6,432 nucleotides of DNA from assembly GCA_964569055.1 (NCBI GenBank), contig CAZMSZ010000409.1, positions 1 through 6,432 on the forward strand, in the 5' to 3' direction. The notes below the pieces were generated by a model. It had not been told where the DNA came from and ran no database searches. It saw nothing but the letters and a program-made list of their open reading frames with translations. Both the position numbers and the translations under genes were made by a program. Shown here one piece after another: positions 1-5,954 of this stretch. Position 1 is the stretch's first letter; each line of letters starts with the position of its first letter. Source of the DNA: JAWLGW01 sp964569055. GTDB lineage: Bacteria > Planctomycetota > J058.

Positions 1-2
1 AG

Positions 3-233
3 CAGCGCCGCTTCGGGCGGCGCGGCGCCGACCCCAACACCTGGCGCATCACACCCGCGCAGCCGCGCCGCCGCGGCGGCGCGCAATCTCAGCGACAGCG
101 GGGGGGACTCTGGGGGGGCGGAGCCCCCCCAGAAACCACGCAGGTGCGCCCGACCCCACCGTGGAATCCTCCCGCGCCGGAGGGGACTCCTGCGCACCCC
201 CGACCCGCCCGCGTCCCGCCGCGGCAGGGCTAA
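3..233 (+). CDS. Possible C-terminal end of an upstream gene (partial)
   Basis: The frame starting at base 3 is open from the window edge to a TAA at 231-233. Over the first 80 bases nearly all its third codon positions are G or C, as in the real genes downstream, while the other two + frames are not. This supports coding at least to about position 83, with a peptide rich in Arg, Gly and Pro that includes FGRRGADPNTWRI. After that the codon bias breaks down (caa, tct, cga) and the frame runs through the G7/C7 palindrome, giving a Pro/Gly-rich low-complexity tail. The original gene may have been shorter, with the repeat element inserted over its end. No family is recognised, and the call depends on sequence left of the window. 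Confidence 0.3.
   Translation, partial: QRRFGRRGADPNTWRITPAQPRRRGGAQSQRQRGGLWGGGAPPETTQVRPTPPWNPPAPEGTPAHPRPARVPPRQG
64..83. repeat. Perfect 20-base GC palindrome
   Basis: The sequence CGCGCCGCCGCGGCGGCGCG is its own reverse complement over all 20 bases, centred on CCGCGG (71-76). It lies within the probable end of the upstream gene, where it encodes Pro/Arg/Gly/Ala codons. A palindrome with no spacer is a better candidate for a protein-binding or repeat-element site than for a folded RNA hairpin. GC-only low-complexity sequence makes chance palindromes more likely, so its role is uncertain. Confidence 0.5.
100..133. repeat. G7/C7 inverted repeat (REP-like or terminator-like hairpin)
   Basis: Bases 109-119 (TCTGGGGGGGC) pair perfectly with 123-133 (GCCCCCCCAGA), leaving only a GGA loop: an 11-bp stem with seven consecutive G-C pairs. 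A second run of seven G at 100-106 directly precedes it, so the + strand carries two G7 tracts five bases apart and could form either the hairpin or a G-rich structure. There is no T-tract after it, so a classical intrinsic terminator is not supported. The mononucleotide runs look unlike the surrounding coding-type sequence and suggest a dispersed palindromic element. Confidence 0.65.
143..198. repeat. Nested inverted repeat
   Basis: An outer 7-bp stem pairs GGTGCGC (143-149) with GCGCACC (192-198). Inside it, GGA (163-165) can pair with TCC (188-190), and CCTCC (168-172) pairs with GGAGG (179-183) around a CGCGCC loop. The octamer GGGGACTC at 182-189 also occurs at 103-110, next to the G7/C7 hairpin, linking the two structures. 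Together they may form one composite element of about 100 bases. The pairing was made by eye and no folding energy was calculated. Confidence 0.4.
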
Positions 234-241
234 CGCGCGGG

Positions 242-263
242 CGTGAGGCGCGGGCGCCTCGCG
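242..263 (+). other. Strong hairpin after upstream stop; possible terminator or leader structure
   Basis: CGTGAGGCG (242-250) pairs with CGCCTCGCG (255-263) around a CGGG loop, a 9-bp stem with one T-G wobble. It lies 8 bases after the TAA of the putative upstream gene and 50 bases before the next start codon. No T-run follows, so it could be a GC-only terminator, a leader hairpin, or neither. The rest of 264-302 shows no feature I can support; no convincing -10 or -35 was found there. Confidence 0.35.
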
Positions 264-302
264 AGCGGTGTGGCACGGACCGTGTTTGCGGCCGGCGGGA
301 GC

Positions 303-306
303 GAGG
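303..306 (+). promoter_or_regulatory. Ribosome binding site for the 314 gene
   Basis: GAGG ends 7 bases before the ATG at 314, which is ideal Shine-Dalgarno spacing. A second purine block, GGGAG, lies at 297-301. This selects the ATG at 314 over the competing starts at 243 and 268 in other frames. Confidence 0.6.
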
Positions 307-313
307 CTGACCC

Positions 314-2482
314 ATGCGCGGCGCGTGCGCCACCGACCCCGAGCTCGTGCGGGCGTTGTTCCGACATCTCGATGCGGCGCGCGTCCGGTATCTGGTGCTG
401 CGCAACCATCAGGGATACCCGCGCGCGCTGCTCAAGCCGGACATCGGGCTGCTGATCGCGCCCGACCACGCGGGGCTGCTGGTCGAGGCGGTGGACGGCG
501 CCTGCCGCGAGCGCGACTGCGACTGGTCGCTGCGCGCGGGGGCCCGCAACAACGTGGTGCTCGACATCGTCGACCGCGGCGGCGAGCGGCTCAAGATCGA
601 CGCGCGCACCTACGAGTCGATCCGCTTGACCGCGGCCCATCGCCTCGTGCCGGGGCTCAGCTACAAGCTGTTCTGGGACGACGTGTGCCGCCGCCGGGTC
701 GAGCGCCCGGACTGCGGCTTCAACGCCTACGGGCAGCCCGACGAGCTGATCCTGCTGCTGAACCAGTGGCGCCGCAAGCGCGACCCGCGCTACCAGCGCG
801 AGCTCGCCGAGGCGCTGCACGCCCCGGAGGCCGCGCGCTGGTTCGAGCGGGCCACCGGCGTGTCCGCGGCGGCGTTCGAGGCCTCCTCGGGGTTCCAGGC
901 CTGGCACGAGGACGCGCTGCGGCGGCTGGTCACCGCCCGCTGGGGCCCCGAGTCGCTGCGGCGCGTCGTGACGACCCACGCCCGGGCCCTCCGCCTGCTG
1001 CTCGGGCGCATGCGCCCCGTCCTCCCGCCGCTGGTGTACCTCAGCGGCCCCGATGGCGCCGGCAAGACGGCGCTCGCCGGCGCGCTCGACGAGGTGCTCG
1101 CGACCCGCAAGCTGAGCTGTCGGCGGCTGTACTCGCTGCGCTGGCTCCTGCGCGGCGCGGCGCGCCGCGCGCTGCGCCAGGCGCTCCACGCGCGGGGCGC
1201 GCCGCCCGAGCGGTTCGAGCCGGCCTGGCAGCGCATCGAGAAGGGCCTGCTCCCGCCGGGCGCGCCGGGGCGTGACGCGCTGCTGACCGCCAAGCTGCTG
1301 CTCGACGTGCTCGACGCGGCGATCGGAGGGGCGCTCGCCGGCTCGCTCCGCCTCGCCGGTCACGTGGTCGTGGTCGAGACCTCGCCGTACGACGTGTTCG
1401 TCAAGTACGGCATGCCCGAGCGGCCGCGCCTCGAGCGCCTGCTCGCGCCCCTCCTGCCGCGCCCGACGCTGCTCCTGGTGCTGCGCGCGAGCCCCGACGC
1501 GATCGTGGCGCGCAAGCCCGAGCTGACCGCCGCGGAGGTGGCCGACTACTACCGCCGCCTCGAGCGGGTGGTGGACCGCGCGGGGGTGGGCGCGCGGGTG
1601 CGCGAGGTCGACACGGGCGGGCCGCCCGAGGAGGCGGTGCTCGCCGTCCGTCGGCAGGTGATCCCGGCGCTCGCCGCGGCGCGGCGCCGCGCCCTCCCGC
1701 CCTCGCTCCCCTGGGCGCTCGCCACGACGGCGTGCCCGCCGGCGCTGCGCGAGGCGCTGCACGCGGACGAGCAGGACCTCGAGCTGCTCAAGGCGGTCCC
1801 CGGGCGGACCGTGGTCCGCGTGCGCCGCCGGCGGGCCCCGCCCGTGATCGTGAAGTGGTGGGCCCGGCTCGACCTGGTCGGCGCGCTCCGTGCGCGCACC
1901 CGCACGGCGAGCTGGGACCACGAGTGGCGCAGCCTGCGCGCGCTCCACCAGGCCGGCGTCCCGGTGCCGCGCCCGGTGTCGCTGCTGCAGGTCGACGAGG
2001 CGGGCGTCCCCGTCCACGCGGTGCTGATGGAGGACCTCGGCCGCTGCACCGTCGCGCTCGATCACGTCAAGGCGCTCGCCGCGGCCGGCGACGAGGAGGC
2101 GCTGCGGACCTTCGACGCGGCGCTGATCGACCTGACCGCGCGGATCGTCGAGGCCGGCTTCGTCGACCCCGACCACCGGCTCAACAACGTCGTGGTCGAC
2201 GCGACCGGCCGCCCGCTCCGGCTCGACGTGGAGCTGGCGCGCCCCGCCTCGTCGCTCCTGTCGCCGGTAGCCCACGGCCGCATGCTCGGCTGCCTGGTCG
2301 CGACCTACGTCTACGCGGTCCAGCCCGAGGTCCGGCTCGCCGAGCGGTTCGCGGCCGACCTGACCCGCCGGCTCGAGCCGTCCTGGGCCAGCCGACGCGC
2401 CGCCGCGCGCGTCGTGCGCGGCATGCTCGCGGTGCAGCGCGACGGCCGCGGGATCGACACCCGCGTCGAGCTGCCGTGGTGA
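314..2482 (+). CDS. Three-domain protein: nucleotidyltransferase-like, thymidylate-kinase-like P-loop, and sugar/LPS-kinase-like domains
   Basis: This 722-residue protein has no signal peptide or clear membrane segment and is probably cytoplasmic. Residues about 8-110 resemble the nucleotidyltransferase-like domains of polysaccharide-cluster proteins: YLVLRN, then PDIGLLI (D43), then LKID (D95). The second metal Asp of the usual DxD is Gly45 here. Residues about 240-460 resemble a dTMP-kinase-like P-loop domain: GPDGAGKT at 245-252 (K251, T252), a VVVVETSPYD strand (E355) where thymidylate kinases have a DRY motif, and R400/K401 in a lid-like position. Residues about 490-700 have a kinase fold of the Kdo/heptose-kinase or aminoglycoside-phosphotransferase type: K514 (VIVKWW), E537, MEDLG hinge (572-576), D620 and N625 of the catalytic loop (DPDHRLNN), and D638-V-E as the metal motif. 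HxD is DxD here. The likely role is phosphorylation or activation of a sugar or lipid in surface polysaccharide synthesis; the substrate is unknown. The separate domains are more certain than the joint function. Confidence 0.85.
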   Translation: MRGACATDPELVRALFRHLDAARVRYLVLRNHQGYPRALLKPDIGLLIAPDHAGLLVEAVDGACRERDCDWSLRAGARNNVVLDIVDRGGERLKIDARTYESIRLTAAHRLVPGLSYKLFWDDVCRRRVERPDCGFNAYGQPDELILLLNQWRRKRDPRYQRELAEALHAPEAARWFERATGVSAAAFEASSGFQAWHEDALRRLVTARWGPESLRRVVTTHARALRLLLGRMRPVLPPLVYLSGPDGAGKTALAGALDEVLATRKLSCRRLYSLRWLLRGAARRALRQALHARGAPPERFEPAWQRIEKGLLPPGAPGRDALLTAKLLLDVLDAAIGGALAGSLRLAGHVVVVETSPYDVFVKYGMPERPRLERLLAPLLPRPTLLLVLRASPDAIVARKPELTAAEVADYYRRLERVVDRAGVGARVREVDTGGPPEEAVLAVRRQVIPALAAARRRALPPSLPWALATTACPPALREALHADEQDLELLKAVPGRTVVRVRRRRAPPVIVKWWARLDLVGALRARTRTASWDHEWRSLRALHQAGVPVPRPVSLLQVDEAGVPVHAVLMEDLGRCTVALDHVKALAAAGDEEALRTFDAALIDLTARIVEAGFVDPDHRLNNVVVDATGRPLRLDVELARPASSLLSPVAHGRMLGCLVATYVYAVQPEVRLAERFAADLTRRLEPSWASRRAAARVVRGMLAVQRDGRGIDTRVELPW

Positions 2483-2488
2483 GCGGCG

Positions 2489-2528
2489 CGCCCTGGCGCT
2501 CGCGGCGCGTCCGCCCCGGCCCAGGGCG
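2489..2528 (+). repeat. Inverted repeat in the 55-base gap, next to the RBS
   Basis: CGCCCTGG (2489-2496) is the exact reverse complement of CCAGGGCG (2521-2528), with a 24-base GC-rich loop. The right arm touches the GAGG ribosome binding site of the histidine kinase gene, so folding could reduce its translation. No T-tract follows, and the gap contains no evident promoter. Eight paired bases in such GC-rich DNA can occur by chance. Confidence 0.35.
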
Positions 2529-2531
2529 AGG
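2528..2531 (+). promoter_or_regulatory. Ribosome binding site for the histidine kinase
   Basis: GAGG ends 6 bases before GTG 2538. No ATG, GTG or TTG lies upstream in this frame after the preceding gene's stop, so this site supports the GTG as the true start. Confidence 0.55.
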
Positions 2532-2537
2532 TGGCCG

Positions 2538-4694
2538 GTGCTGATCAAGGCGAGCGTGGGCTCGCCCGAGGGCCGCCGCCCCGCGCATGACTCGGCGGCG
2601 CAGGAGGCGGAGGCGCGCCTGGCGCTGGCCGAGGCGCTCCTGGTCCGTGCGCCCGCGCTCGAGGCGAGCGCCGCCACGACGCTGAGCTGGCTGGCGCGGC
2701 ACGCGGGGGTCGGGCGCGCGCTCGTGCTCGTGAGCGGGCAGGGCGGGCTGCGGCTGGCGGCGGCCATCGGGGTCGACCTCGACGCGCGCGTGGAGCAGGC
2801 GCTGGCGGGCGCCACCTCGCTGTCCGCGGCGCTCGAGCGCGAGGGGCCGCGCGCGCTCGTCGCGGCGGCGAGCGCGGCGCTCCTGGCCACGCCGCTCGCG
2901 GGCGCCCCGCTGCTGGCGGTCCCGCTCCGCCGCGAGGAGCGCCCGCGACCCCTGGGGCTGTTGCTCGTCGAGCAGGCGCACGATCCCGACCTCCCGCCGC
3001 CGCCGCGCGTCGAGTGGGCGGCCCGCCTGCTCGCGACTCGGCTGGCGTGTCTGGGCGGCGCCGCGCCGCCCGCCTCGGAGGCTCCCGCCGGCGGCATGCT
3101 GCGCGCCCTGATCGACGTGGTCCCCGATCCGATCGTGGTCACCGACCGCGAGGCGCGGATCCGCGTGGCGAACGCGGCCGCCGAGCGCCTCCTCGTCGGC
3201 GAGCAGGGCGCGGGCGAGGGCGCCCAGCGCGCGGTCGGGCTCAACCAAATGCTGTTCACGTCGTGCCTCCCCGCCGACGACCGCCCGCGGGTGACGCGCC
3301 GCGAGCTCGGGCTGGTCGACCCCGTGGCCGGGCAGGAGCAGCTGTTCGAGCTGATCTCCGCGCCGCTCGAGGACCCCGCGCTCGGGGACGGGCTGGTGTG
3401 CGTGCTCCACGACGTGACCGACCTGCACGAGGCCATGGCCGAGGTCCAGCGCAACTGCCGCAAGCTGCGGGCGGCCGAGGCGCTGGTCCGCTCGGAGCGC
3501 GACCGGCTCGACCTGATCATCAACGCGGTCGCCGACCCGGTCCTGGTCACCCAGCCCGACGGGCGGACCGTGCTGCTGAACTCGCCCGCGGCCCGCCTGT
3601 TCACGACGGACGGCGCGGAGGAGGGCGGCACGGAGCGGTGGGTGCGCGCCAACGACGCGGTGCTCTCCACGTTCCTCGCCAACCTCAACACCCGGCGCAC
3701 GCTGCGGTGGCGCGGCGAGCTCGAGCTGACCGACCCCGAGACCGCCTCGCCGCTCCCGGTCGAGGCGCTCGCGGGCAAGGTGATCGGCGCCGAGGGCGAG
3801 GACGTGGCGGTCGTCACGATCCTGCACGACCGGCGCGAGGCCCAGGAGCGGGCCTTGCTGTACGAGCGGGTCAAGCGCCACTCCGAGGAGCTGGAGCGCC
3901 GCGTGCAGGAGGCCACCGCCGAGCTGCTCGAGCACAACGAGCTGTTGCGCCGTCAGGCGATGGAGCTGGAGCAGGCCTACCAGACGAAATCGCAGTTCCT
4001 CGCCAGCATCTCCCATGAGCTGCGCACGCCGCTGCAGTCGATCATCGGCTACACCCGGCTGCTGCTCCGCTCGCTCCCGGAGGGCGCCCCCGCCACGTGG
4101 CGGACCAAGCTGGACCGCGTGGACACCAACTCGCGGCACCTGCTCGGGCTGATCGACGACCTGCTCGACATCGCGCGGATCGAGGCGGGGCGCATGCCGG
4201 TACGCCAGGAGGAGGTCTCGGTGGTCGAGGTCGTCGAGGAGGTGGTGCGCGAGCTCGAGCCGCTCGTCACGCCGGGCCGCGTCCGGCTCCGCCGCCGCCT
4301 CGAGCCCGGGCTCCGGCCGGTGCGGACCGACCGCAAGAAGCTCAAGCAGGTGCTCCTAAACCTGCTCTCGAACGCGCTCAAGTTCACCCCCGAGGGCCTG
4401 GTCATGGTCCAGGCCGAGCTCGACGCCGCGACGGGCGAGGTCGTGCTGGAGGTCGCCGACACCGGGATCGGGATCGCGCCCGAGGACCAGGCCCGGATCT
4501 TCGAGGACTTCGAGCAGGCGGACAGCTCGCTGACGCGGCACTACGGCGGCACGGGCCTGGGCCTCTCGATCTGCAGGCGGCTGGTGGCCCTGCTCGGCGG
4601 CACGCTCTCGCTCGTGAGCCGGGTCGGCGCCGGCTCGACGTTCACCGTCCGCCTGCCGCTCGGCGGCGCGGTCGCCGCGGGAGCGGCCACGTGA
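2538..4694 (+). CDS. Soluble GAF-PAS-PAS sensor histidine kinase
   Basis: This is a 718-residue cytoplasmic histidine kinase that should autophosphorylate on ATP and pass the phosphate to the regulator encoded next. Residues about 35-155 look like a diverged GAF domain (for example LLAVPL). PAS domain 1 spans about 187-297 (VVPDPIVVTDREARIRVAN, ending VLHDVTD). A short helix leads to PAS domain 2 at about 322-432 (INAVADPVLVTQPDG). A charged coiled coil covers about 432-482. The HisKA dimerisation domain has H493 in SHELRTPLQSIIGYTRLLL. The ATPase domain has the N box (N608, N612), G1 box D641-T-G-I-G, F box around F655 (FEDFEQAD) and G2 box GGTGLGL at 670-676. All catalytic residues are present. 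No membrane segments are seen, so it senses an internal signal. The stop overlaps the next gene by GTGA (4691-4694), marking the regulator as its partner. There is no fused receiver domain. The signal is unknown. Confidence 0.95.
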   Translation: MLIKASVGSPEGRRPAHDSAAQEAEARLALAEALLVRAPALEASAATTLSWLARHAGVGRALVLVSGQGGLRLAAAIGVDLDARVEQALAGATSLSAALEREGPRALVAAASAALLATPLAGAPLLAVPLRREERPRPLGLLLVEQAHDPDLPPPPRVEWAARLLATRLACLGGAAPPASEAPAGGMLRALIDVVPDPIVVTDREARIRVANAAAERLLVGEQGAGEGAQRAVGLNQMLFTSCLPADDRPRVTRRELGLVDPVAGQEQLFELISAPLEDPALGDGLVCVLHDVTDLHEAMAEVQRNCRKLRAAEALVRSERDRLDLIINAVADPVLVTQPDGRTVLLNSPAARLFTTDGAEEGGTERWVRANDAVLSTFLANLNTRRTLRWRGELELTDPETASPLPVEALAGKVIGAEGEDVAVVTILHDRREAQERALLYERVKRHSEELERRVQEATAELLEHNELLRRQAMELEQAYQTKSQFLASISHELRTPLQSIIGYTRLLLRSLPEGAPATWRTKLDRVDTNSRHLLGLIDDLLDIARIEAGRMPVRQEEVSVVEVVEEVVRELEPLVTPGRVRLRRRLEPGLRPVRTDRKKLKQVLLNLLSNALKFTPEGLVMVQAELDAATGEVVLEVADTGIGIAPEDQARIFEDFEQADSSLTRHYGGTGLGLSICRRLVALLGGTLSLVSRVGAGSTFTVRLPLGGAVAAGAAT
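4679..4683 (+). promoter_or_regulatory. Ribosome binding site for the response regulator
   Basis: GGGAG lies inside the end of the kinase gene, 7 bases before GTG 4691. Together with the 4-base overlap this indicates translational coupling and fixes the start, although the frame is open far upstream. Confidence 0.55.
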
Positions 4695-5098
4695 GCGACC
4701 CAGCCCCCCTGGTGCTGGTGGTCGACGACCACCGCGACAACCGCGAGCTGGTGGTCGAGCTGCTCGACTGGGGCGGGCTCCGCACCTGCGAGGCGCGCTC
4801 GGGCCACGAGGCGCTGCAGCGCGCGCTCGAGGACCTCCCCGACCTGGTGCTGCTCGACCTCGAGATGCCCGGGCTCGACGGCTGGGAGGTCAGCCGTCGC
4901 CTGCGGCAGGACCCGCGCACCCGCGAGCTGCGCGTCCTGGCGCTCACGGCCCACGTGCAGCAGAGCTACCTCGACCGCGCCCGCGAGGCGGGCTGCGACG
5001 GGGTGCTGATCAAGCCGATCGACCCCGAGGAGCTGGTGCCGCAGCTCGTGGCCTACCTCGCGGGCGGTCCGGCGCCTGGCGCGCGGGAGCCCATGTGA
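4691..5098 (+). CDS. Single-domain CheY-like response regulator
   Basis: This 135-residue protein is a stand-alone receiver domain. It shows every conserved receiver residue: the acidic pair D12/D13 (VVDDHRDN), the phospho-acceptor D56 in LLDLEMPGLDGWE, T86 in ALTAH, and K108-P109 in GVLIKP. It ends at a typical receiver length with a short Gly/Pro/Ala tail, and no DNA-binding or enzymatic output domain is present, so it must act by protein contact or in a phosphorelay. The frame is open upstream inside the kinase gene, but homology begins just after GTG 4691 and a GGGAG site precedes it. It overlaps the kinase stop by 4 bases (GTGA) and the next gene's start by another GTGA (5095-5098). The kinase is therefore its probable phosphodonor, and the GvpF/L protein is a candidate partner or co-regulated product. 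Confidence 0.93.
   Translation: MSDPAPLVLVVDDHRDNRELVVELLDWGGLRTCEARSGHEALQRALEDLPDLVLLDLEMPGLDGWEVSRRLRQDPRTRELRVLALTAHVQQSYLDRAREAGCDGVLIKPIDPEELVPQLVAYLAGGPAPGAREPM
5085..5089 (+). promoter_or_regulatory. Ribosome binding site for the GvpF/L gene
   Basis: GGGAG, within the last codons of the regulator, lies 5 bases before GTG 5095. It is the same sequence as the site before the regulator. The nearby ATG at 5093 is in the regulator's frame, not this gene's. Confidence 0.5.
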
Positions 5099-5859
5099 CG
5101 CGCGGCACCAAGGTCGTGCACTGCATCGTCGCCGCCGAGGCCACGCTGACCCTCGAGCGCGTGGCGGCCGAGGTGGGGACGGCGCTGTACCCGGTGCGCT
5201 ACCGGGACATCGCCGCGGTGGTCTCCGACGCGGACGGGGCGGTCGGCGAGGGCGACCCCAGCCCCGAGCGGCTGCTCGCGCACGAGCGGGTCAACGAGCG
5301 GGTGCTGCGCGAGTTCCCGCTGGTCCCGATCTCGTTCGGGGCGCTCCTCCGCAGCCGCGAGGAGGTCGTGGAGCTGCTCCGCTCGGCCTACGAGGCGCTG
5401 CGCGACCTGCTCGAGGCCATGCGCGACAAGGTCGAGCTGGCGCTCAAGGTGCGCTGGCGCCGCGAGCGCGTGCTCGAGCTGCTCGAGGCCGAGGACGACT
5501 GCCTGCGGGCGCTCCGCGCCGACATCACCGCGCGCCGCGGCTCGACCTACTTCGCCCGCGTGCAGTACGCCCGCCTGGTCGAGGCGCTGCTCCACGAGCG
5601 GGCGCAGCGCTGGGCGGACGAGGTGCTCGCCGCGCTCAAGGACGCCTCGCTCGCCACGCGCTCGCACCGCAGCGACGACGAGGACGTGATCCTCGACGCC
5701 GCGTTCCTGGTGGCGCACGTCGAGCAGCCCCGCTTCGCGGCGGCGCTCGACCAGCTCGTGACGCGCCTCACACCGCTGCTCGAGCTCGAGGCGAGCGGGC
5801 CGCGGCCGCCGTACCACTTCGTGGAGATCCGCCTGGAGCTGACCCAGCCCGAGGACTGA
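5095..5859 (+). CDS. GvpL/GvpF family gas vesicle protein
   Basis: This 254-residue protein has the features of the GvpL/GvpF family, minor gas-vesicle proteins that in characterised systems bind the GvpA shell protein and help start vesicle assembly. The N-terminal half has a beta strand (KVVHCIVAAE), a YPVRYRDIAAVVSD segment (32-45), the family pattern LLAHERVNERVL (60-71) and PLVPISFGALL (75-85). Next comes a helical part with KVELALKVRW (112-121), matching the family's conserved Glu/Lys/Trp stretch. The end has GPRPPYHFVEIRL (PPY at 238-240), matching the GPWPPYSF-type signature with Arg in place of Trp. The length is normal for the family. It starts at GTG in a GTGA overlap with the regulator, so it should be made together with the two-component pair. 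No gvpA or other gvp gene lies in the window. The family call is firm; involvement in actual gas vesicles is not shown. Confidence 0.9.
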   Translation: MTRGTKVVHCIVAAEATLTLERVAAEVGTALYPVRYRDIAAVVSDADGAVGEGDPSPERLLAHERVNERVLREFPLVPISFGALLRSREEVVELLRSAYEALRDLLEAMRDKVELALKVRWRRERVLELLEAEDDCLRALRADITARRGSTYFARVQYARLVEALLHERAQRWADEVLAALKDASLATRSHRSDDEDVILDAAFLVAHVEQPRFAAALDQLVTRLTPLLELEASGPRPPYHFVEIRLELTQPED

Positions 5860-5889
5860 CCGGCGCTCGTGCGCGCGGCGCGCGCTCGA

Positions 5890-5895
5890 TAGGAT
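5890..5895 (+). promoter_or_regulatory. Candidate -10 element (TAGGAT)
   Basis: TAGGAT fits the TANNNT pattern of a housekeeping -10 box and stands out in AT content from its surroundings. It ends 8 bases before ATG 5904, the spacing expected if transcription starts at or very near that ATG (leaderless or nearly so). No good -35 is seen: TCGTGC at 17-base spacing is a poor match. AGGA inside the same hexamer (5891-5894) could instead be a ribosome binding site 9 bases from the ATG, so both readings remain open. Confidence 0.4.
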
Positions 5896-5903
5896 CACCG
5901 TCC

Positions 5904-5954
5904 ATGAGGGACGCGCGGATCCGTGAGCTCGAGCGGCGCCGGGTGGGGCCGTAG
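5904..5954 (+). CDS. 16-codon mini-ORF upstream of the RING protein
   Basis: ATG 5904 opens a 16-residue frame (MRDARIRELERRRVGP) closed by TAG at 5952-5954. It is preceded by AGGA at 5891-5894 and by the TAGGAT hexamer. Its stop shares one base with GTG 5954 (TAGTG), an arrangement suited to termination-reinitiation coupling. The charged peptide resembles the charged start of the downstream protein, so it could also be that protein's real N-terminus cut off by a frameshift. A third possibility is that it is not translated. No homologue is recognised. Confidence 0.4.
   Translation: MRDARIRELERRRVGP

Noticed and set aside
49..405. Minus-strand 118-codon frame over the repeat-rich upstream region
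   Set aside because: It runs through the palindromes and into the first gene, with no domain and no coding-type codon bias.
268..1275. 335-codon + frame overlapping the first gene
   Set aside because: Its translation is Arg/Ala/Pro-only low complexity in a frame offset from the gene carrying the P-loop; it lacks a good ribosome binding site.
230..3937. 1235-codon open frame on the minus strand across the first two genes
   Set aside because: It covers two + strand genes with clear catalytic motifs and its translation is low-complexity Arg/Ala/Ser-rich with no recognisable domain. Long antisense frames are expected opposite genes with extreme GC at third positions.
2181..4139. 652-codon minus-strand frame opposite the histidine kinase
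   Set aside because: It is rich in repetitive Arg/Gln/Val/Glu, typical of an antisense shadow, and lies opposite the PAS and HisKA regions of a well-supported gene.
5871..5885. GCGCGC-GGC-GCGCGC stem after the GvpF/L gene as an intrinsic terminator
   Set aside because: The stem is only 6 bp of alternating GC with no T-tract, and such sequence is common by chance here. It could still form weakly, but a terminator call is not supported.
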